This document shows positions 42,891-54,228 of a stretch of 64,000 nucleotides of DNA, one piece after another; positions within the stretch are counted from its first letter, which is position 1, and each line of letters starts with the position of its first letter. Origin of the DNA: Massospora cicadina (lineage: Eukaryota; Entomophthoromycota; Entomophthoromycetes; Entomophthorales; Entomophthoraceae). The notes beneath the pieces were generated by a model. It ran no database searches. It saw only the letters and a program-made list of their open reading frames with translations, and had not been told where the DNA came from. The DNA is taken from positions 1 to 64,000 of the forward strand of contig JAKSZP010009313.1 of assembly GCA_022478985.1 (NCBI GenBank), read 5' to 3'. Made by a program: the position numbers and the translations under genes.

Positions 42891-43546
42891 TGTAACGGAT
42901 CAGGAGGCACCTGATCTGTACATAGCTTCAGATCATGTGGCATCCGATCTGAAGGTTGCTTTAATCCAAAGGGCCTCAAACTTGGGGAAGTTGAAGCTAG
43001 TGAGATTTGACATCCTGAAACTGAATTGCATCCATGAAATGACGTCAGGCTTATGAATGGCGTGCTTGATGATCCAGTGGGATATGGTGTCTTTGCAAGC
43101 AATGTGCTGGATGGTGTTCAAGAGGACCTAGCATATGAGGGAGCTTACTCAATACTTGTGGAGCACTATTTATTAAAGGATGTTGTGACCTTGAAGGGCC
43201 GGTTGCGTCTTCTACAAAAGAACAGGAAATCAAATAAAAAATGATTGCTTGCTAATAAAAAAGATATTTATTCTACTAAAAATTTCAAAAGTATCAGATT
43301 GGAATTATGAGCTCTACTAGTGAGCTTGGCGTAGTGTTGGCGTCGTTCTTGGCCCTTTCCTGGTCCCAGATTCTGCTGTTGATGTGCAGCGTCATGAGGA
43401 CAGTGGTGCGGGAATGTGTGGCAATGATGAGGCATGTGGAAGGGTTCAGGGATGGGCTTCAGCGGGCCTGTCTCTAGTATGATCAGTAACATGGCTCTTA
43501 CTTCCCAATTCGTTCAAAGCGTATTGGCATAAGTCTGCCCATTCCA
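42891..43546 (+). repeat. GypA 3' LTR
   Basis: Starts TGTAACGGATCAGG and ends ATTCCA; preceded by the purine-rich AGGAGGATGA. Followed by the TSD CTATG (43,547-43,551). Longer and better preserved at its ends than the 5' copy. Confidence 0.92.
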
Positions 43547-44430
43547 CTATGCAAATGATGGCAAACCACATATAAATGCCCTCCCAAAAAAGCATCTTAT
43601 ATTACTGGTGACTGTGCAATTGGGCAGTTCATTTGGGCAGCTGTTCATTCGAACTAGCAGATCAGGATGCCAACCAAATCTACAGGGATGTCAAGGTCTG
43701 TAATTCTGCAATGATTTTCATGATTAATTGGGAAGAACGCAATAGAATTGCCCACAAATAAACCACCAAGTCAATCGAAATCTGTTAAAAATTGACCCTG
43801 ATCAAGTATGGGGATCCACTTTCAAAACCTAGGTGCAACCCACCCACTCAACCATAATTTTGAATGACTGGGCAACCAAAGGCCATGACACCAACTACCA
43901 GATGAAGGAGTTGATATCAGACATCAACTCCCAACTAGCAACAGCCAAGCAACAGTTGGTAACCTAGCGGATCCTACATGGCGCAATTAAATCCAGTAAG
44001 CATAGCAGACTGGACTACCTGTACAAGAGGTGCCCCATATGCGCTGAACCAGAAGCATATATCGCTCACCAATATTGCAAATGTGCCGTGTTCAAAAAGT
44101 ATTGTTCCATGATGCAATACATCCTATTGGGTAAAAATTGCTGATGGAAATGCACCTTTCACAGGGCCTTTTTTTGAAAAAATAACACTGAGATCATCCC
44201 GCAATCTAATTAAAAGCCTTCATCTACCATTATTGTGTATGGGTGATACACTCAGCTCTTATTGCCAAGAGTTTGACCAATGAGCGCCCCCATCACAAAG
44301 GTTTGGTGATGAAGACTATTCGGATTATATGCAATCAGCTCTGATGGATCTCAAAATTCACACACCTAATCCCTGGGTGCTACAAAACTGTGCATTTGGC
44401 TATTCCAACTAGATTGCTTGTCATACACAA
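43547..44430 (+). mobile_element. LineA copy (plus), 3' segment
   Basis: LineA resumes after the GypA TSD. Translation near 44,010 reads LDYLYKRCPICAEPEAYIAH then QYCKC, a C-x2-C-x8-H-x3-C arrangement like the zinc motif that follows LINE reverse transcriptases. Upstream, ILNDWATKGHDTNYQMKEL near 43,850 fits the preceding helical region. No poly(A) or tail motif could be fixed, so the 3' end near 44,430 is a guess. No LineB-type tail is seen. Confidence 0.65.
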
Positions 44431-44630
44431 CAAAGCAACAAATTGATCAAAGATTGAATGGCCTATAAACCCGCCAATTCTAGAACCATGGCTAGCAATA
44501 GTGATCCCCAACTAGCAATGGTCAGAGGTGCTAGGTTTCTAGCAGCCCAAATTTCTGGTCCTTTATCCTCAGCAAAATTGCCTGTTTTTCCTTCCCCTCT
44601 TACTTTTATTTTAATTTCTATATAAAGTAT
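44431..44630. other. Short spacer before SINE
   Basis: May still contain the LineA 3' UTR. Nothing diagnostic. Confidence 0.4.
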
Positions 44631-44916
44631 GGAGTTTATAAAAAATATCCCACTGGTAGAGTATAAACTCTCTACCACTTCCTCCCTGAGTTTGATCCTA
44701 ATAGATGAACTTTGGGTAGAGGACAATTATGACTGTGTTGGCATTGTGCACTAATGCCCTGAACTGAGATAGAAAATAGCAAAGGCGGTTCATGGAGTTA
44801 CTGGCCTATCATATGCTGCGCATGGAGGTTTTCCAGGTTTTATCTTCTTTCCCATTTCTTCAATCTCTTAATCAGTGTGGTATTGTCCCCAGGTCAGCCC
44901 ACCTCAAATAAAAGTT
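44631..44916 (+). mobile_element. tRNA-derived SINE (long type), plus strand
   Basis: Head GGAGTTTATAAAAAATATCC then CACTGGTAGAG (A box), the inverted pair TAGAGT...CTCTAC, and the B box GAGTTTGATCC at ~44,688. The body matches 28,863-29,148 in reverse complement (GACTGTGTTGGCATTGTGCA, GGCCTATCATATGC) and the tail is TTGTCCCCAGGTCAGCCCAC then CTCAAATAAAA. 286 bp, the same length as the LTR copy. TSD not clear. Confidence 0.85.
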
Positions 44917-46140
44917 AAAATTTAAATTTAAATTAATACATGTAACATAAATAATAACTTATTATAAATATAAAATAACAAAAGGTATAGTATAATGTGA
45001 TTTTTTTATTTTATTTTGTATCTAAAAACTAAAAACTGTACCCACACAGCTAGTGACTTCATTTTGCATGCCTTTTTCTTACATACTCCTTCTGAGCTTC
45101 AATGGTAGTTTTGGGTTGTTTTTCTCCGCTTCAATTTCATTAAAGACGTCATATTTAAATTTCTATTATTGATGCTAAATTCATGAATTTTTTGTTAACA
45201 TATCTGTCGCCCTGCTACCCAAATTTGGGTAACATGGCGACAAACATGTTAACCATTTTGATAATGATGTTTTGAAAATTTTGTCACTAAATCTGTAAAG
45301 AGTGATTCAATGAAAGTATAATGGATGTCTATAAATACTTATATATATCCATTGATCTGATTAATCTGGTTAAAAAAGGTAGCTGGTACCAAAAAGCTAA
45401 GTCAGTACTTACTTTTGATTGCATTGAGCTTATTGCATAGAAACAAAGATAAATAAGAGTGTTTTTTGTATTACATAATGTCTATTTACTAAAACAAAGA
45501 AAGGTAGGCTATATATTATAACTAATAGAGGAAGGCTAAAATATAAATGTATAAATCTTAGTTAATATTATCCTTTATTAAAAAATATAACATTACTAGA
45601 CTATATTAATAAGAGATGTTTTATGCTTTATTTAGCTAAAACTATAACTAAGATAAGACAAAAAATAATATTTACTCTTGGTTTATAGATATTATAAGAT
45701 ATATCTGTGTATTGGCCTTCAGTAATAAACCCAAACTAATGAAAGTAACAAACTTTTCAGGATAGGTTGTCCTTAGGAAAATTATACTATACAAAATTTT
45801 TATAAGGATAAAAAATATAGGAAATGGGGCTAAATTTAATTAAACCTCCATGTAAATCAACACCATAGGATGTTTCCCTTAGTCCACATTGTAATTCACT
45901 ATATTGGATTTAGAACTGGTAAGCTATCTAGTATAGTCATATTATCTCTTGGATAGGTTTGGTGGGATTAAATTTAAGAGAAACTTTTAAGGTTTTTGCC
46001 CTACTGATGTGCCAACCTTAACTACATTTTTATACTTTAGTATAATTTAATATCTTTTATACTAATATTGCTAATAATTATAGGGTTATTGTTAACTTTT
46101 TTTAAAATTTATTATTTTGCTTTCATAATCAAGTTATTTC
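44917..46140. other. AT-rich spacer, no gene seen
   Basis: Very AT-rich with stops in all frames; no LTR, tRNA-like head or conserved peptide found. The segment 45,000-45,060 has a T-rich run. I have nothing to assign. Confidence 0.55.
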
Positions 46141-46815
46141 TGAGTTGGATGACAATTCAATAGGGCATATAACCACTAACCTGAGGGTATAAGTTTGATC
46201 CCTGTCAGGATTCACACCAATGTAAGAGAAGCCTCAACTCTAAGTTTTCAATTAGCTTATCATTTTACTTGCTTTTTATTTAAATTTACTTAACATTTTA
46301 GTTAATGATCAGTTGTTGGGCCAAAGAGCTGAAATTATTAGATTAAGTAACTAAGCAACAATTGATGCTTTGCTGGACTGAAGGCCTGAAATTGTCAGTA
46401 AGGTAAATTTTATTGCCCTGATTGATCCCCATTTTTAAATGTCTGAATATTCAATCAAAATACTTAGTATAAATTGCTTCACCAACCCCATTCTGACAAG
46501 CTTAGGTAATTTCTCCCTATTCTTGCCTTGTCTCTATTTTCCCTAGCCCTAAAAATGCTAGGATAAAAATCAAAAATATATGATCTCTTTTACTTATCCA
46601 TTTTTGCCTAGTTGATATAACTAGTGATCTTGAATGCTTTAACAAAGTTATCTTGCCTGTTCCAAAAGAACAATGATTTGCCTCATTTCAGCTAAGATGC
46701 TGAATGATTTCCCTAGGGACCTACTTTCTACTACAATGTATTGTTAAAACTACCAACACCTAATAATTGTTTAGCCTTCAAAGGCACGCCTTCACATTTG
46801 AGTAGAAATTTAACA
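46141..46815 (+). repeat. Direct repeat, copy 1, with tRNA-like head
   Basis: Similar along its length to 48,690-49,358 in the same orientation. Shared blocks include CATTTTAGTTAA / ATATTTTAGTTAA, TTGTTGGGCC / TTGTTGAGCC, CTGACAAGCTTA, CTAGTGATCTT and CCCTAGGGACCTAC. The left end has a B-box-like AAGTTTGATCCCTGTCAGG (46,190-46,208). Either a long SINE-like retroposon present twice, or LTRs of a non-autonomous element. Confidence 0.6.
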
Positions 46816-47302
46816 CTGATAATCCTGTCAGGGAACCTTCTGAGGCTACCTAATGAAGTCATACCTTTACATAATCAATAACAGCAAACCACAAAAAAAG
46901 AATGCATGCCAAAGGGCTACTCTAAAAAACAGAAAAGAATGAATAAATTTTTGAAAAGGCCCCTTTATCTTCTGGATATGAGCTGGTCCTACCCTTGACG
47001 TTTAAATGAGCTTAAACCTTCCAGGGTGTAGTAAATATTATGGACATTATGAACCACATGTACCTTAATATAATTTCAACTTCCATGAAAGAGGTGAGCT
47101 ATGAAGCCAATGGATGTACAACGTTCAATGGTGTATATATTGGTTTGAGTCACTAAGGATTATGCCAAAAATGACGCTAACAAATAGAAAAAGTTGACCA
47201 TGAATTCAATAATTAAAAAGTGGCCAAGTAAGGATTTAATGTAATTTATGACACTTTAAATCAGGATACTTTTACTCTAATGTTGGATTTACTCCTGAAA
47301 GA

Positions 47303-47695
47303 GTGCTATCAATTCTACACTCTGTCTCAGAAGAAACTGGGGATACGTTATTAGAACTTAAACTTGTTACAGATAAAGACTTGGAACCTACAACGTTAAA
47401 GTCCAGGATGATCATGAGTTTAATCAATTTGGCTGAACAGGAACCCCTTGATGAGTCAAATAGAGCATATAAACCAGATGATTGTACCCCTGTATTGGTT
47501 CCCAGTGCTCCTCATTGCCTTGACGTTGCTGATAAAGAAACTAACTTGAATTTCTCAGCGCCTTTCTCATTTACCTGTGCCAACAATTTCCACTTTTTTG
47601 ATTATGAAACCCCCAACTTAAATACTTCAGCGCCCTTCTTTATTCCTCTTCACTGGTACGCCCCTTTGTCTCTGCACTGGAATTTGAGCTACTGA
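47303..47695 (+). CDS. Hypothetical 130-codon ORF, unrecognised
   Basis: Starts MLSILHSVSEETGDTLLELK. It contains an internal near-repeat (NLNFSAPFSF and NLNTSAPFFIP, ~35 residues apart) inside a Pro/Phe/Ser-rich C-terminal half. No signal peptide or known domain. The upstream sequence is open beyond the ATG for a short distance (FYSNVGFTPERVLSILHS-like), so it may be a fragment of something longer. It could be chance, but the repeat and the length in AT-rich surroundings make it worth listing. Confidence 0.3.
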   Translation: MLSILHSVSEETGDTLLELKLVTDKDLEPTTLKSRMIMSLINLAEQEPLDESNRAYKPDDCTPVLVPSAPHCLDVADKETNLNFSAPFSFTCANNFHFFDYETPNLNTSAPFFIPLHWYAPLSLHWNLSY

Positions 47696-48066
47696 AGCCC
47701 AACAAAGATACTTTAGATTTAATTTTCATCTGCAGTGGGTCTTTCTGAAAAGCCAAATGAGGCAGCCAACCCCATTGACTGCATCACCATGTTTCCTGAT
47801 GAAAGACTTGCAGCTGCTCTGAAAATCTAGCCAAATCAGATGCCTTGGTGTCACATTTATTCCTCTTGGTCAAGGAAGCTGAAAATCTCATCAAATCACT
47901 TAATTAAACTGAGAAAAGTGCCCTTCTGAATAAGGCATCCTCCCCCATAATTTTATTTTACCCTACACCAGCTCCTAAAACTGCACCTAATGCTAAAACT
48001 GGTGACAAGTCACAGTATGATCAATATAATATGCCAAAATAGCTGAGTTGGGATTACAGTAACTGC

Positions 48067-48318
48067 TTGACCTTCCCCAATGAGATACTTTGTAGTTTGG
48101 GAGAGTTTCTTGGTCCAGTGGAGCCTAAATACCCCCAGACTAAATTTTCACTCATTATTAAATTGTTTAGTTTTATTTGTTCTATCTATCTTCTAATTTT
48201 TGCTACCATTTTAGGTTTCCAAGTTAAATTTAAAAGATTAAAGCCACCTGATGCAACCAATAGTAAGGACCAAATGATTTTCCAAACTGGCTATCCAATC
48301 TACTCTGGTGATCACTAA
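48067..48318 (+). CDS. Hypothetical 83-codon ORF with one hydrophobic segment
   Basis: Residues ~35-58 (IIKLFSFICSIYLLIFATIL) form a hydrophobic stretch long enough to span a membrane, followed by a basic segment (KFKRLK). No family recognised. In AT-rich DNA, Phe/Ile/Leu-rich frames arise by chance, so confidence is low. Confidence 0.2.
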   Translation: MTFPNEILCSLGEFLGPVEPKYPQTKFSLIIKLFSFICSIYLLIFATILGFQVKFKRLKPPDATNSKDQMIFQTGYPIYSGDH

Positions 48319-48689
48319 CCTGCTGACTTAATGGTCAATAAGAATTTACCAGCGAGGCCAGCCATGTTAAAGTAGGATTGGAATTGGCCATTCAAAGTGT
48401 ATTGCCAATCCCAACTTAACTTCTAGTGTCTCAAACTTTACTTATAGCGGTCAAATCTAACTTGAAATGCTTAATTTAAGGCCTGCTGAAATGGGCAATA
48501 TATATGCGCCAGAAAATTAAATTAAAGTATCAACAAAACATAAATTAGAAAACCAAGAGTTTAACTTATGAAGCATGGCACCACAACACCTTGTAAGAAA
48601 AACTGCCCATCCAGACCCTGGTACTAACCCAGCCAAGAATCTTGTCAACATCCAAGTGAGTCAAACTGAAGCCATTATGCTCTTGCAAA

Positions 48690-49358
48690 GTGGTGGGCTG
48701 CCCCTACTCAAACCAGGTGAGGCAACTGTCCTCTCAAGCATGGTTTGAAGGGGCACTTTCAGGCTTTTCACCAAAGCAAGGGAAGCCTTTAGGTTTTCAA
48801 ATGGCTTACCATTTTTATTGCTTCCTATTTGAATTTACTCAATATTTTAGTTAACAAGGAGTTGTTGAGCCCAAGGGCTAAAATTATCAATATTAAGTTA
48901 CTACGCTGTCTAATTATGCTTTGTTGGTCTAAAGGCCATAAATTGTCAGTAACGTTGAATTCTATTTCCCTGATCAATCCACATTTTCAAATGTATGAAT
49001 GTTCACCTAAAATTGGGATAAATTGCCTTACCAGCCCTATTCTGACAAGCTTAAGTGTTTTCAACCTATTCTTGCCTAGTCTCTATTTCCCTAGCCTTAT
49101 TAAAGAGGTGAAATAAAAATAAAAATAAATGATCTCTTATAACTTATCCTATTTGCTAGTTAAAATAACTAGTGATCTTTTCCTGCTTCAACGCAGTCTT
49201 TGTTTTAATCTAAAAACAGTGATTTTCCTCAGTTCAGCTAATCTGCCAAGTGATTGCCCTAGGGACCTACAGTCTACTAGGATGTATTGCTGAAGCTACC
49301 AATGACTAATAATTATGTAACCTACAAAGGATCACCTCCACATCTAAAAAATACCAAC
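48690..49358 (+). repeat. Direct repeat, copy 2, with tRNA-like head
   Basis: Matches 46,141-46,815 (see there). The left part contains GAGGCAACTGTCCTCTCAAG then CATGGTTTGAAGGGGCAC, again tRNA-like in layout, followed by TTTCAGG..TTTTCACC and GGGAAGCC shared with copy 1. The right end is near ACCAACA. Confidence 0.6.
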
Positions 49359-50042
49359 AATACCACCCTTTGCAAAATTATATGGTGCCAGACAAAAGTT
49401 CCTATTGGCATTTATTAGGTTAGACAGCCCCAAACACCTTAACCAAAAATGTAACTGACAAATTTTTTCCCAACCTGGAGGAATATAAAACTTAATTTAA
49501 TGGAGTTAAACCTGTTGAGCTTTATATTGACATTCCTCACTTCTTTTAGTAATGTCAAAACCCTGGTATTATTTTCTTAAGTAAATAGATTTAATTATGT
49601 ATAAGGCAATTTTAAAATATATATCTAAAACCGTAAAGATGTTGACCACAGAAAAATGTATTTCTGTCTTCTGCCATATACTAAAGTTAGTTTATAATCA
49701 TTTAGGTGATTTTAGAAATATTTCTTATTAGGTAACTACCATTAAATATATCTAAAAACCATATGTAATATTACTTTTTCTTTCCCATTGCAATCAGAAA
49801 TTGCAATCAATATTGATTCAAGACAGATAAAGTTTGATAATCAGTAAAGGGAGATGAGTACGCGCCTAATGCCAAGTAAGGACTGGGAAAATATGGTAAA
49901 AGGTACAGGTTAAGTGTTTCAACGCAAAAAGTTTGAAAACGCCCCAGGGACACCAATGGCCTGGATAAAGACAAGAAAACCGCAGTAAATATTTTACTGA
50001 AAGATTTTGGAATGGTAAGCTAAGTGAAAACAGTGCGTCAAA
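49359..50042. other. AT-rich spacer, no gene seen
   Basis: No supported feature; the third LineB copy starts at its right end. Confidence 0.5.
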
Positions 50043-50063
50043 ACTCACCACTCACAGCAACTG

Positions 50064-51268
50064 TTGTCAGTGAAATTTGGGGTCCAAGTTTGCATAGATA
50101 TTAATTCAACAGCTCTCTGGGAGAAGTTTTGCAGGGACTTAAGCACCCACTTCCCAGAAGTTGTGTATGTAGCACCGCACTCATTGACCCAAAGTTGGTT
50201 GGATCTCAAATTTGAAACAGCAAGAGCAGCAGACACAGCTGCACAGGTGCGCATGGTGATTGACCTCCCAGAGGGTCAATGGGTGTTTGAAACAAAGCAC
50301 ACGCGATGGGCAATATCAAGTCAAGTTTTTTAACTTTTGAATTCTTCCCATGACCATTAAGCATGAAGTCTTTGAGAGTCATCTCAAAGCAGATCTCAAA
50401 GCTATGGGGAAATCAGTTCCTTTAAAATGAAAAATTTTTACTGATGCCTGAACTCAGCATTGGTAAGGTGATTGCGGTGATCACCCCATTCTCAGGGGTA
50501 GCTGAGGACCTAACTCAGATCCCACATTCTGCGACTCACCATCAACAAGTAACAGATTCAACCATTCTGCATAACAGTTGACAGCACACCGCCCATATGC
50601 ACTAATTGTTGGGCGTTTGGCCACAAGTTACACACTTGTCCCACCAGAGAGGGAATTATCCAAAATGATGCTTTCTTGGAAGCAATGGGAAAGGGACAAA
50701 ATGAGACCACATTAGACTCTAGTGTGCAATCCCATGGGGAGAACAGAGATGCTATATCCAGGTAAAACATGTTTCCCCACAAGAACAAAAAAGCAAAGAA
50801 GCAACGCTGAGCACAACTAAGGCAGCAGCCATGGCGACCTCCACCCTCACCTTTTCCCAGATCCAAGCTGATCAGACTGAGCTTTCTGCTTTAGTGGAAT
50901 TCCAAAATTCCATCCAATCAGATGGGGGGACCCAGCCTTCAAACCTGCAATATGTGCATGATACACACCTGCTGGATTCATGCACAACAAACGCAAGTAA
51001 ATTTTACATCCTGGATTTAGCAAAGTTTTTGGGGAAGAATTATTGGACATAATTGAAAGTGCACTTCAAATCCACAGTACCTCAAAAAACCAAAAATAGA
51101 AAAAACCAACAAACCAAGAAATCTATGTCTAAAAAAGCCCTCAAAGATAATACCTATACACCTAACAATACGCCATCCTTAAACACTTGCCAACAAAAGG
51201 AAAATACAGGCTGAGATTGCATTACAGAAAGGAGTGGCAGGGCCTGAGGGGCCCTACCCTCACTCCTA
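50064..51268 (+). pseudogene. LineB ORF1 remnant (third copy)
   Basis: The frame 50,064-50,333 covers the start of the RRM-like region (LDLKFETARAADTAAQVRM). The knuckle follows in broken frames near 50,590 (ICTNCWAFGHKLHTC, i.e. C-x2-C-x4-H-x4-C). 50,831-51,052 belongs to the C-terminal tail. The ORF1/ORF2 junction lies near 51,270, where an LNIAELKASPSQAKN-like endonuclease start begins. Confidence 0.7.
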
Positions 51269-51289
51269 AGGAGTAATAAGTGTATCCTT

Positions 51290-52100
51290 TACAATAGGGA
51301 CGCTGAACATTGCTGAACTCAAGGCCTCTCCATCCCAGGCAAAAAATGAGCTTCCTAAAAAATAATTTACCTGTGGACATCCTGCAATCCAGGAAACCCA
51401 CTGTCTGCAAGGTGTTAAGGGCACATGGGCAACCATGCTTCTCCCCTCTCAATACTTTTGGTTCCCAAACTGTGGGGTGATGATATGAGCAACTAAAATT
51501 TTAAATTTTTAGAAAAATACAACACTTCTTGATGGATTTGTGCTCTTCATGACCTTTTCATGGGATACTGAAGTGCACACAATAATTAACATCTATGCCC
51601 CAACCTGTGAACAAATTTGATGGGAATTCATCTCAGCCGTGGCCTCCCTTCCCCTTCCATCCAAATCCTTTGTGGTCAGCGACCTAAACTGTTGGGAAAC
51701 CCAACCACCAACTGCTGGCACTTTCATCTAATTCGCCACAGGGACATATCAAATTTCGGGTGATGAAAGCCACCATGGGCCTCTTCAATGCCATCCTCAA
51801 GCAAGCATCATTACTACCCAGCATGTCACGTCCCATGTAAACAACGGGCAGCTGGTTTATATGTACCATAAAGATTTCATTCTTGCCCCACTGAATTTTC
51901 GCTCCCAGATCTCACATTTTAAATGACAAAAATAGATTTCTCTGACAACATGATGGTCTCAGTGTCATTTACTCTGTGAGTTTGGTGCCACAGGCAGCTA
52001 AATAGAGTAAACTTCGCCCCACTGATCTCACATTACCCACATTATCAAGTTAGATGGATACTACCGCTTTGACACAGGAGTTTGCAACTCATTTCTATGC
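51290..52100 (+). pseudogene. LineB endonuclease remnant (third copy)
   Basis: Fragments: LNIAELKASPSQAKN near 51,303, PAIQETHCLQG near 51,385, INIYAPTCEQI near 51,592 and FVVSDLNCWETQPPT near 51,670, where GD(F/L)NCW reads SDLNCW (Gly lost, Asp kept), then FSD near 51,940. Heavily interrupted. Confidence 0.65.
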
Positions 52101-52559
52101 AGATCCCCTGTCAACCTAGTGAACATTCAAAGAAGCCAAAATTTCCCAAGCATGCCACACCTTGTTGCGGCGCTCTTAGGCTGCCTCAGTAGTCATGAAT
52201 GCAACCTGGTGGAGGTGGATCACCCAGAGAATAATGTCTACAGGGCAGGGTACAGCCCTTATTGGGGTTGTAGATAAGCTGAAATAACAGCCCATCTTAA
52301 CGCTCTGATCAGACAATAAAAACATTGCATTTGTGTCCTTTATAAAGTAAAGATATCACTGCAGGTAAAAAAATTCTTCACGTATTTATTCTGCTGATTT
52401 TCCACCCCACGCCAAAACTTGGCCTGCACAAAGGTAAGGTGCTCAGACAAATCCATCATAGGATTGCCAGCTAAATTATGGACCAAAGTTCAAAAATATT
52501 TTTTGAGTTAAACAGGGCTGACCCAGTCAGCTAAAAACGAAATAGATGCAATTCTTACC

Positions 52560-54150
52560 AGTGCACACATCTGTACCATTTCATATTATCCAGAGATTAT
52601 GAATCTAATAACCCGAGATGAACTCTGGTACACCATTCAAGGTGCACTAAACAGGAAAAGCCCAGGTCCAGATGAGATTCCCTACGAATTCTATAAGAAG
52701 TATTTCAAATATTTAGCCCCCTAATGTTAGCCTCAATGAACAAGTGTTTCCTAGAGACATTCCTCCTCCCTGGGGACAAGAGGCTTACATAACATTGTTT
52801 AGAAAGGGATATAAGCTGGACTTAGCAAAATGGCGCCCTATTTCTATAACTAACACCAATACTAAACCATTAACTAAAATAATGGCTAAACGCTTAGGAG
52901 TTATTGTATCAGAGGTAATATCCCCAGAGCAACAAGGCTTTATTCCCAAACGGTCAATTTGGAACAATATACACAATGTGGCTAATGTATGCCAATCAAC
53001 ATCTACTGGGGCGCTTGTGATTTTAAACCAACAAAAAGCGTATGAAAAGGTCAACTGGGAATACCTCAGGGCCTGCCTCCACCAGTTCCACCTCCACCAA
53101 TGGTTCATAAGTTGGGCAATGATGCTCACTGAATCAGTTACAATTGCAGTATAAGGACCAGGTTTCCTCACTGTTGTGGTGCGCCCTCAGAGGTGCCTTC
53201 ACCAAAGGGACCCTCTGAGACAACTTCTATACAATTTAAGCCTTTACCCACTTCTCCGCAGTATAAATGCACGCCTTAAAGGTGTATAAGTGCAAGGCCA
53301 AACACCAGTTAAGAGGCTTGTAATAATGGATGGTTGTGTATTTGTAGTGTCCAGAAACCATGATGTATGCACACTGAAGTCCACAATCCAGGGATACTCC
53401 AAGGCTAGCAATGCAGCCCTCAACACATCCAAAACCATAATCATCATCCTTGGTAGATACCAAACACACTGGTCCTTGGCATCCCTCAATCAGAGGACCA
53501 AGTAGATCAGTCTATCATCAGATCACCAAGGCGACCACCCCAAAACACTCATCTCGTGCTACCATTTGTGACCATCCCCACTGAGAGCCCAGTGCGACAC
53601 CTGGGAGTATGGATAGAGGTGGGTGGATATGCTAATTTGATAATGGAGCACCACATATTAGCCAACGTTACAAAGTGTATTGCATCCTTAAGGGATCAAC
53701 AGACCATCCTGAAAGGTAGAGTAGTGCTTTCCAAAACTACGCTTCTGTCAAAAATATGGTTTTCAGCACATGCTATCGCTTTCCCCCATCTTTTTTGCTT
53801 TGCTATATGCCCTCTTACAAGGGTGGCTTTGGTTAGGTCGATCCCCCCTGTGCAATTGAAAGTCCTCTATGGTTACGCCAAAGCAGGGGAATGGGTCTGC
53901 TTAACTACGTGGACCAGGTGTTCAGTATTCTGGGTACATGGATTGCTTCAGTAACCAACCCCTCACTCCCAACCCAACACTGGTTGTGCGCAGCACAATC
54001 CAACTTTACCCATTCCCTTGGCCTCTGTAACCCCACCCACCCCAACTTTCTTCTTACATATATGGCATCCACCCATCTACTGCAGGCCCACATGAGACTC
54101 ATGCCCATTTTAAAAGAATCCTCCTTAGTATGCATTGTGCAGAATGGATG
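52560..54150 (+). pseudogene. LineB reverse transcriptase remnant (third copy)
   Basis: Frames 52,744-53,154 (FRKGYKLDLAKWRPISITNT, GFIPKRSIWNN, VILNQQKAYEKV), 53,290-53,505 and 53,556-53,954 follow the LineB RT. Both catalytic motifs are lost: FLDQ-KAYD reads ILNQ-KAYE, and the FADDC box reads IMDGC at ~53,325. The GLRQGDPLSP motif reads CLHQRDPLRQ. It is therefore dead at several independent residues. Confidence 0.8.
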
Positions 54151-54228
54151 ATCAGTATCAGCGGGTATACCTCTCAGAGGGGTCATCCTACCCTTTAATT
54201 CAATCAGGAAATACAAGGATAAATCGCT

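Larger units (their letters stand above)
23518..43546 (+). mobile_element. GypA: chromodomain Ty3/gypsy element (chromovirus), interrupted
   Basis: Two direct LTRs (23,518-24,168 and 42,891-43,546) flank gag-protease-RT-RNase H-integrase on the plus strand, with a chromodomain just before the 3' LTR. The 5-bp TSD CTATG occurs at 23,513-23,517 and 43,547-43,551. The element inserted in LineA. Own sequence is about 6 kb; the rest is GypB and what GypB carries (28,745-42,587), plus a possible solo LTR. Pol is full of stops and frameshifts. Confidence 0.92.
46816..48689 (+). other. Interval between the two direct repeats
   Basis: About 1.9 kb with two modest open frames (47,303-47,695 and 48,067-48,318) and no RT, integrase or transposase motif. 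If the repeats are LTRs this would be the interior of a non-autonomous element; otherwise it is spacer. Confidence 0.45.
50043..54228 (+). mobile_element. LineB third copy, 5' segment (5'-truncated)
   Basis: Starts within ORF1 (ALWEKFCRDLSTHFPEVVYVA at ~50,118, equivalent to TLWEKTCEAQPSLFPHAVYVA in the full-length copy). It continues through CCHC, endonuclease and reverse transcriptase and is cut at 54,228 by GypC; it resumes at 61,199. This is the most decayed LineB copy. The 5' boundary is approximate and no TSD was found. Confidence 0.8.

Noticed and set aside
44430..44530. Genuine LineA 3' UTR with LineB-type tail
   Set aside because: No GGTCAGCC-type tail or poly(A) is found before the SINE at 44,631, so I cannot place the LineA 3' end or link it to the shared tail.
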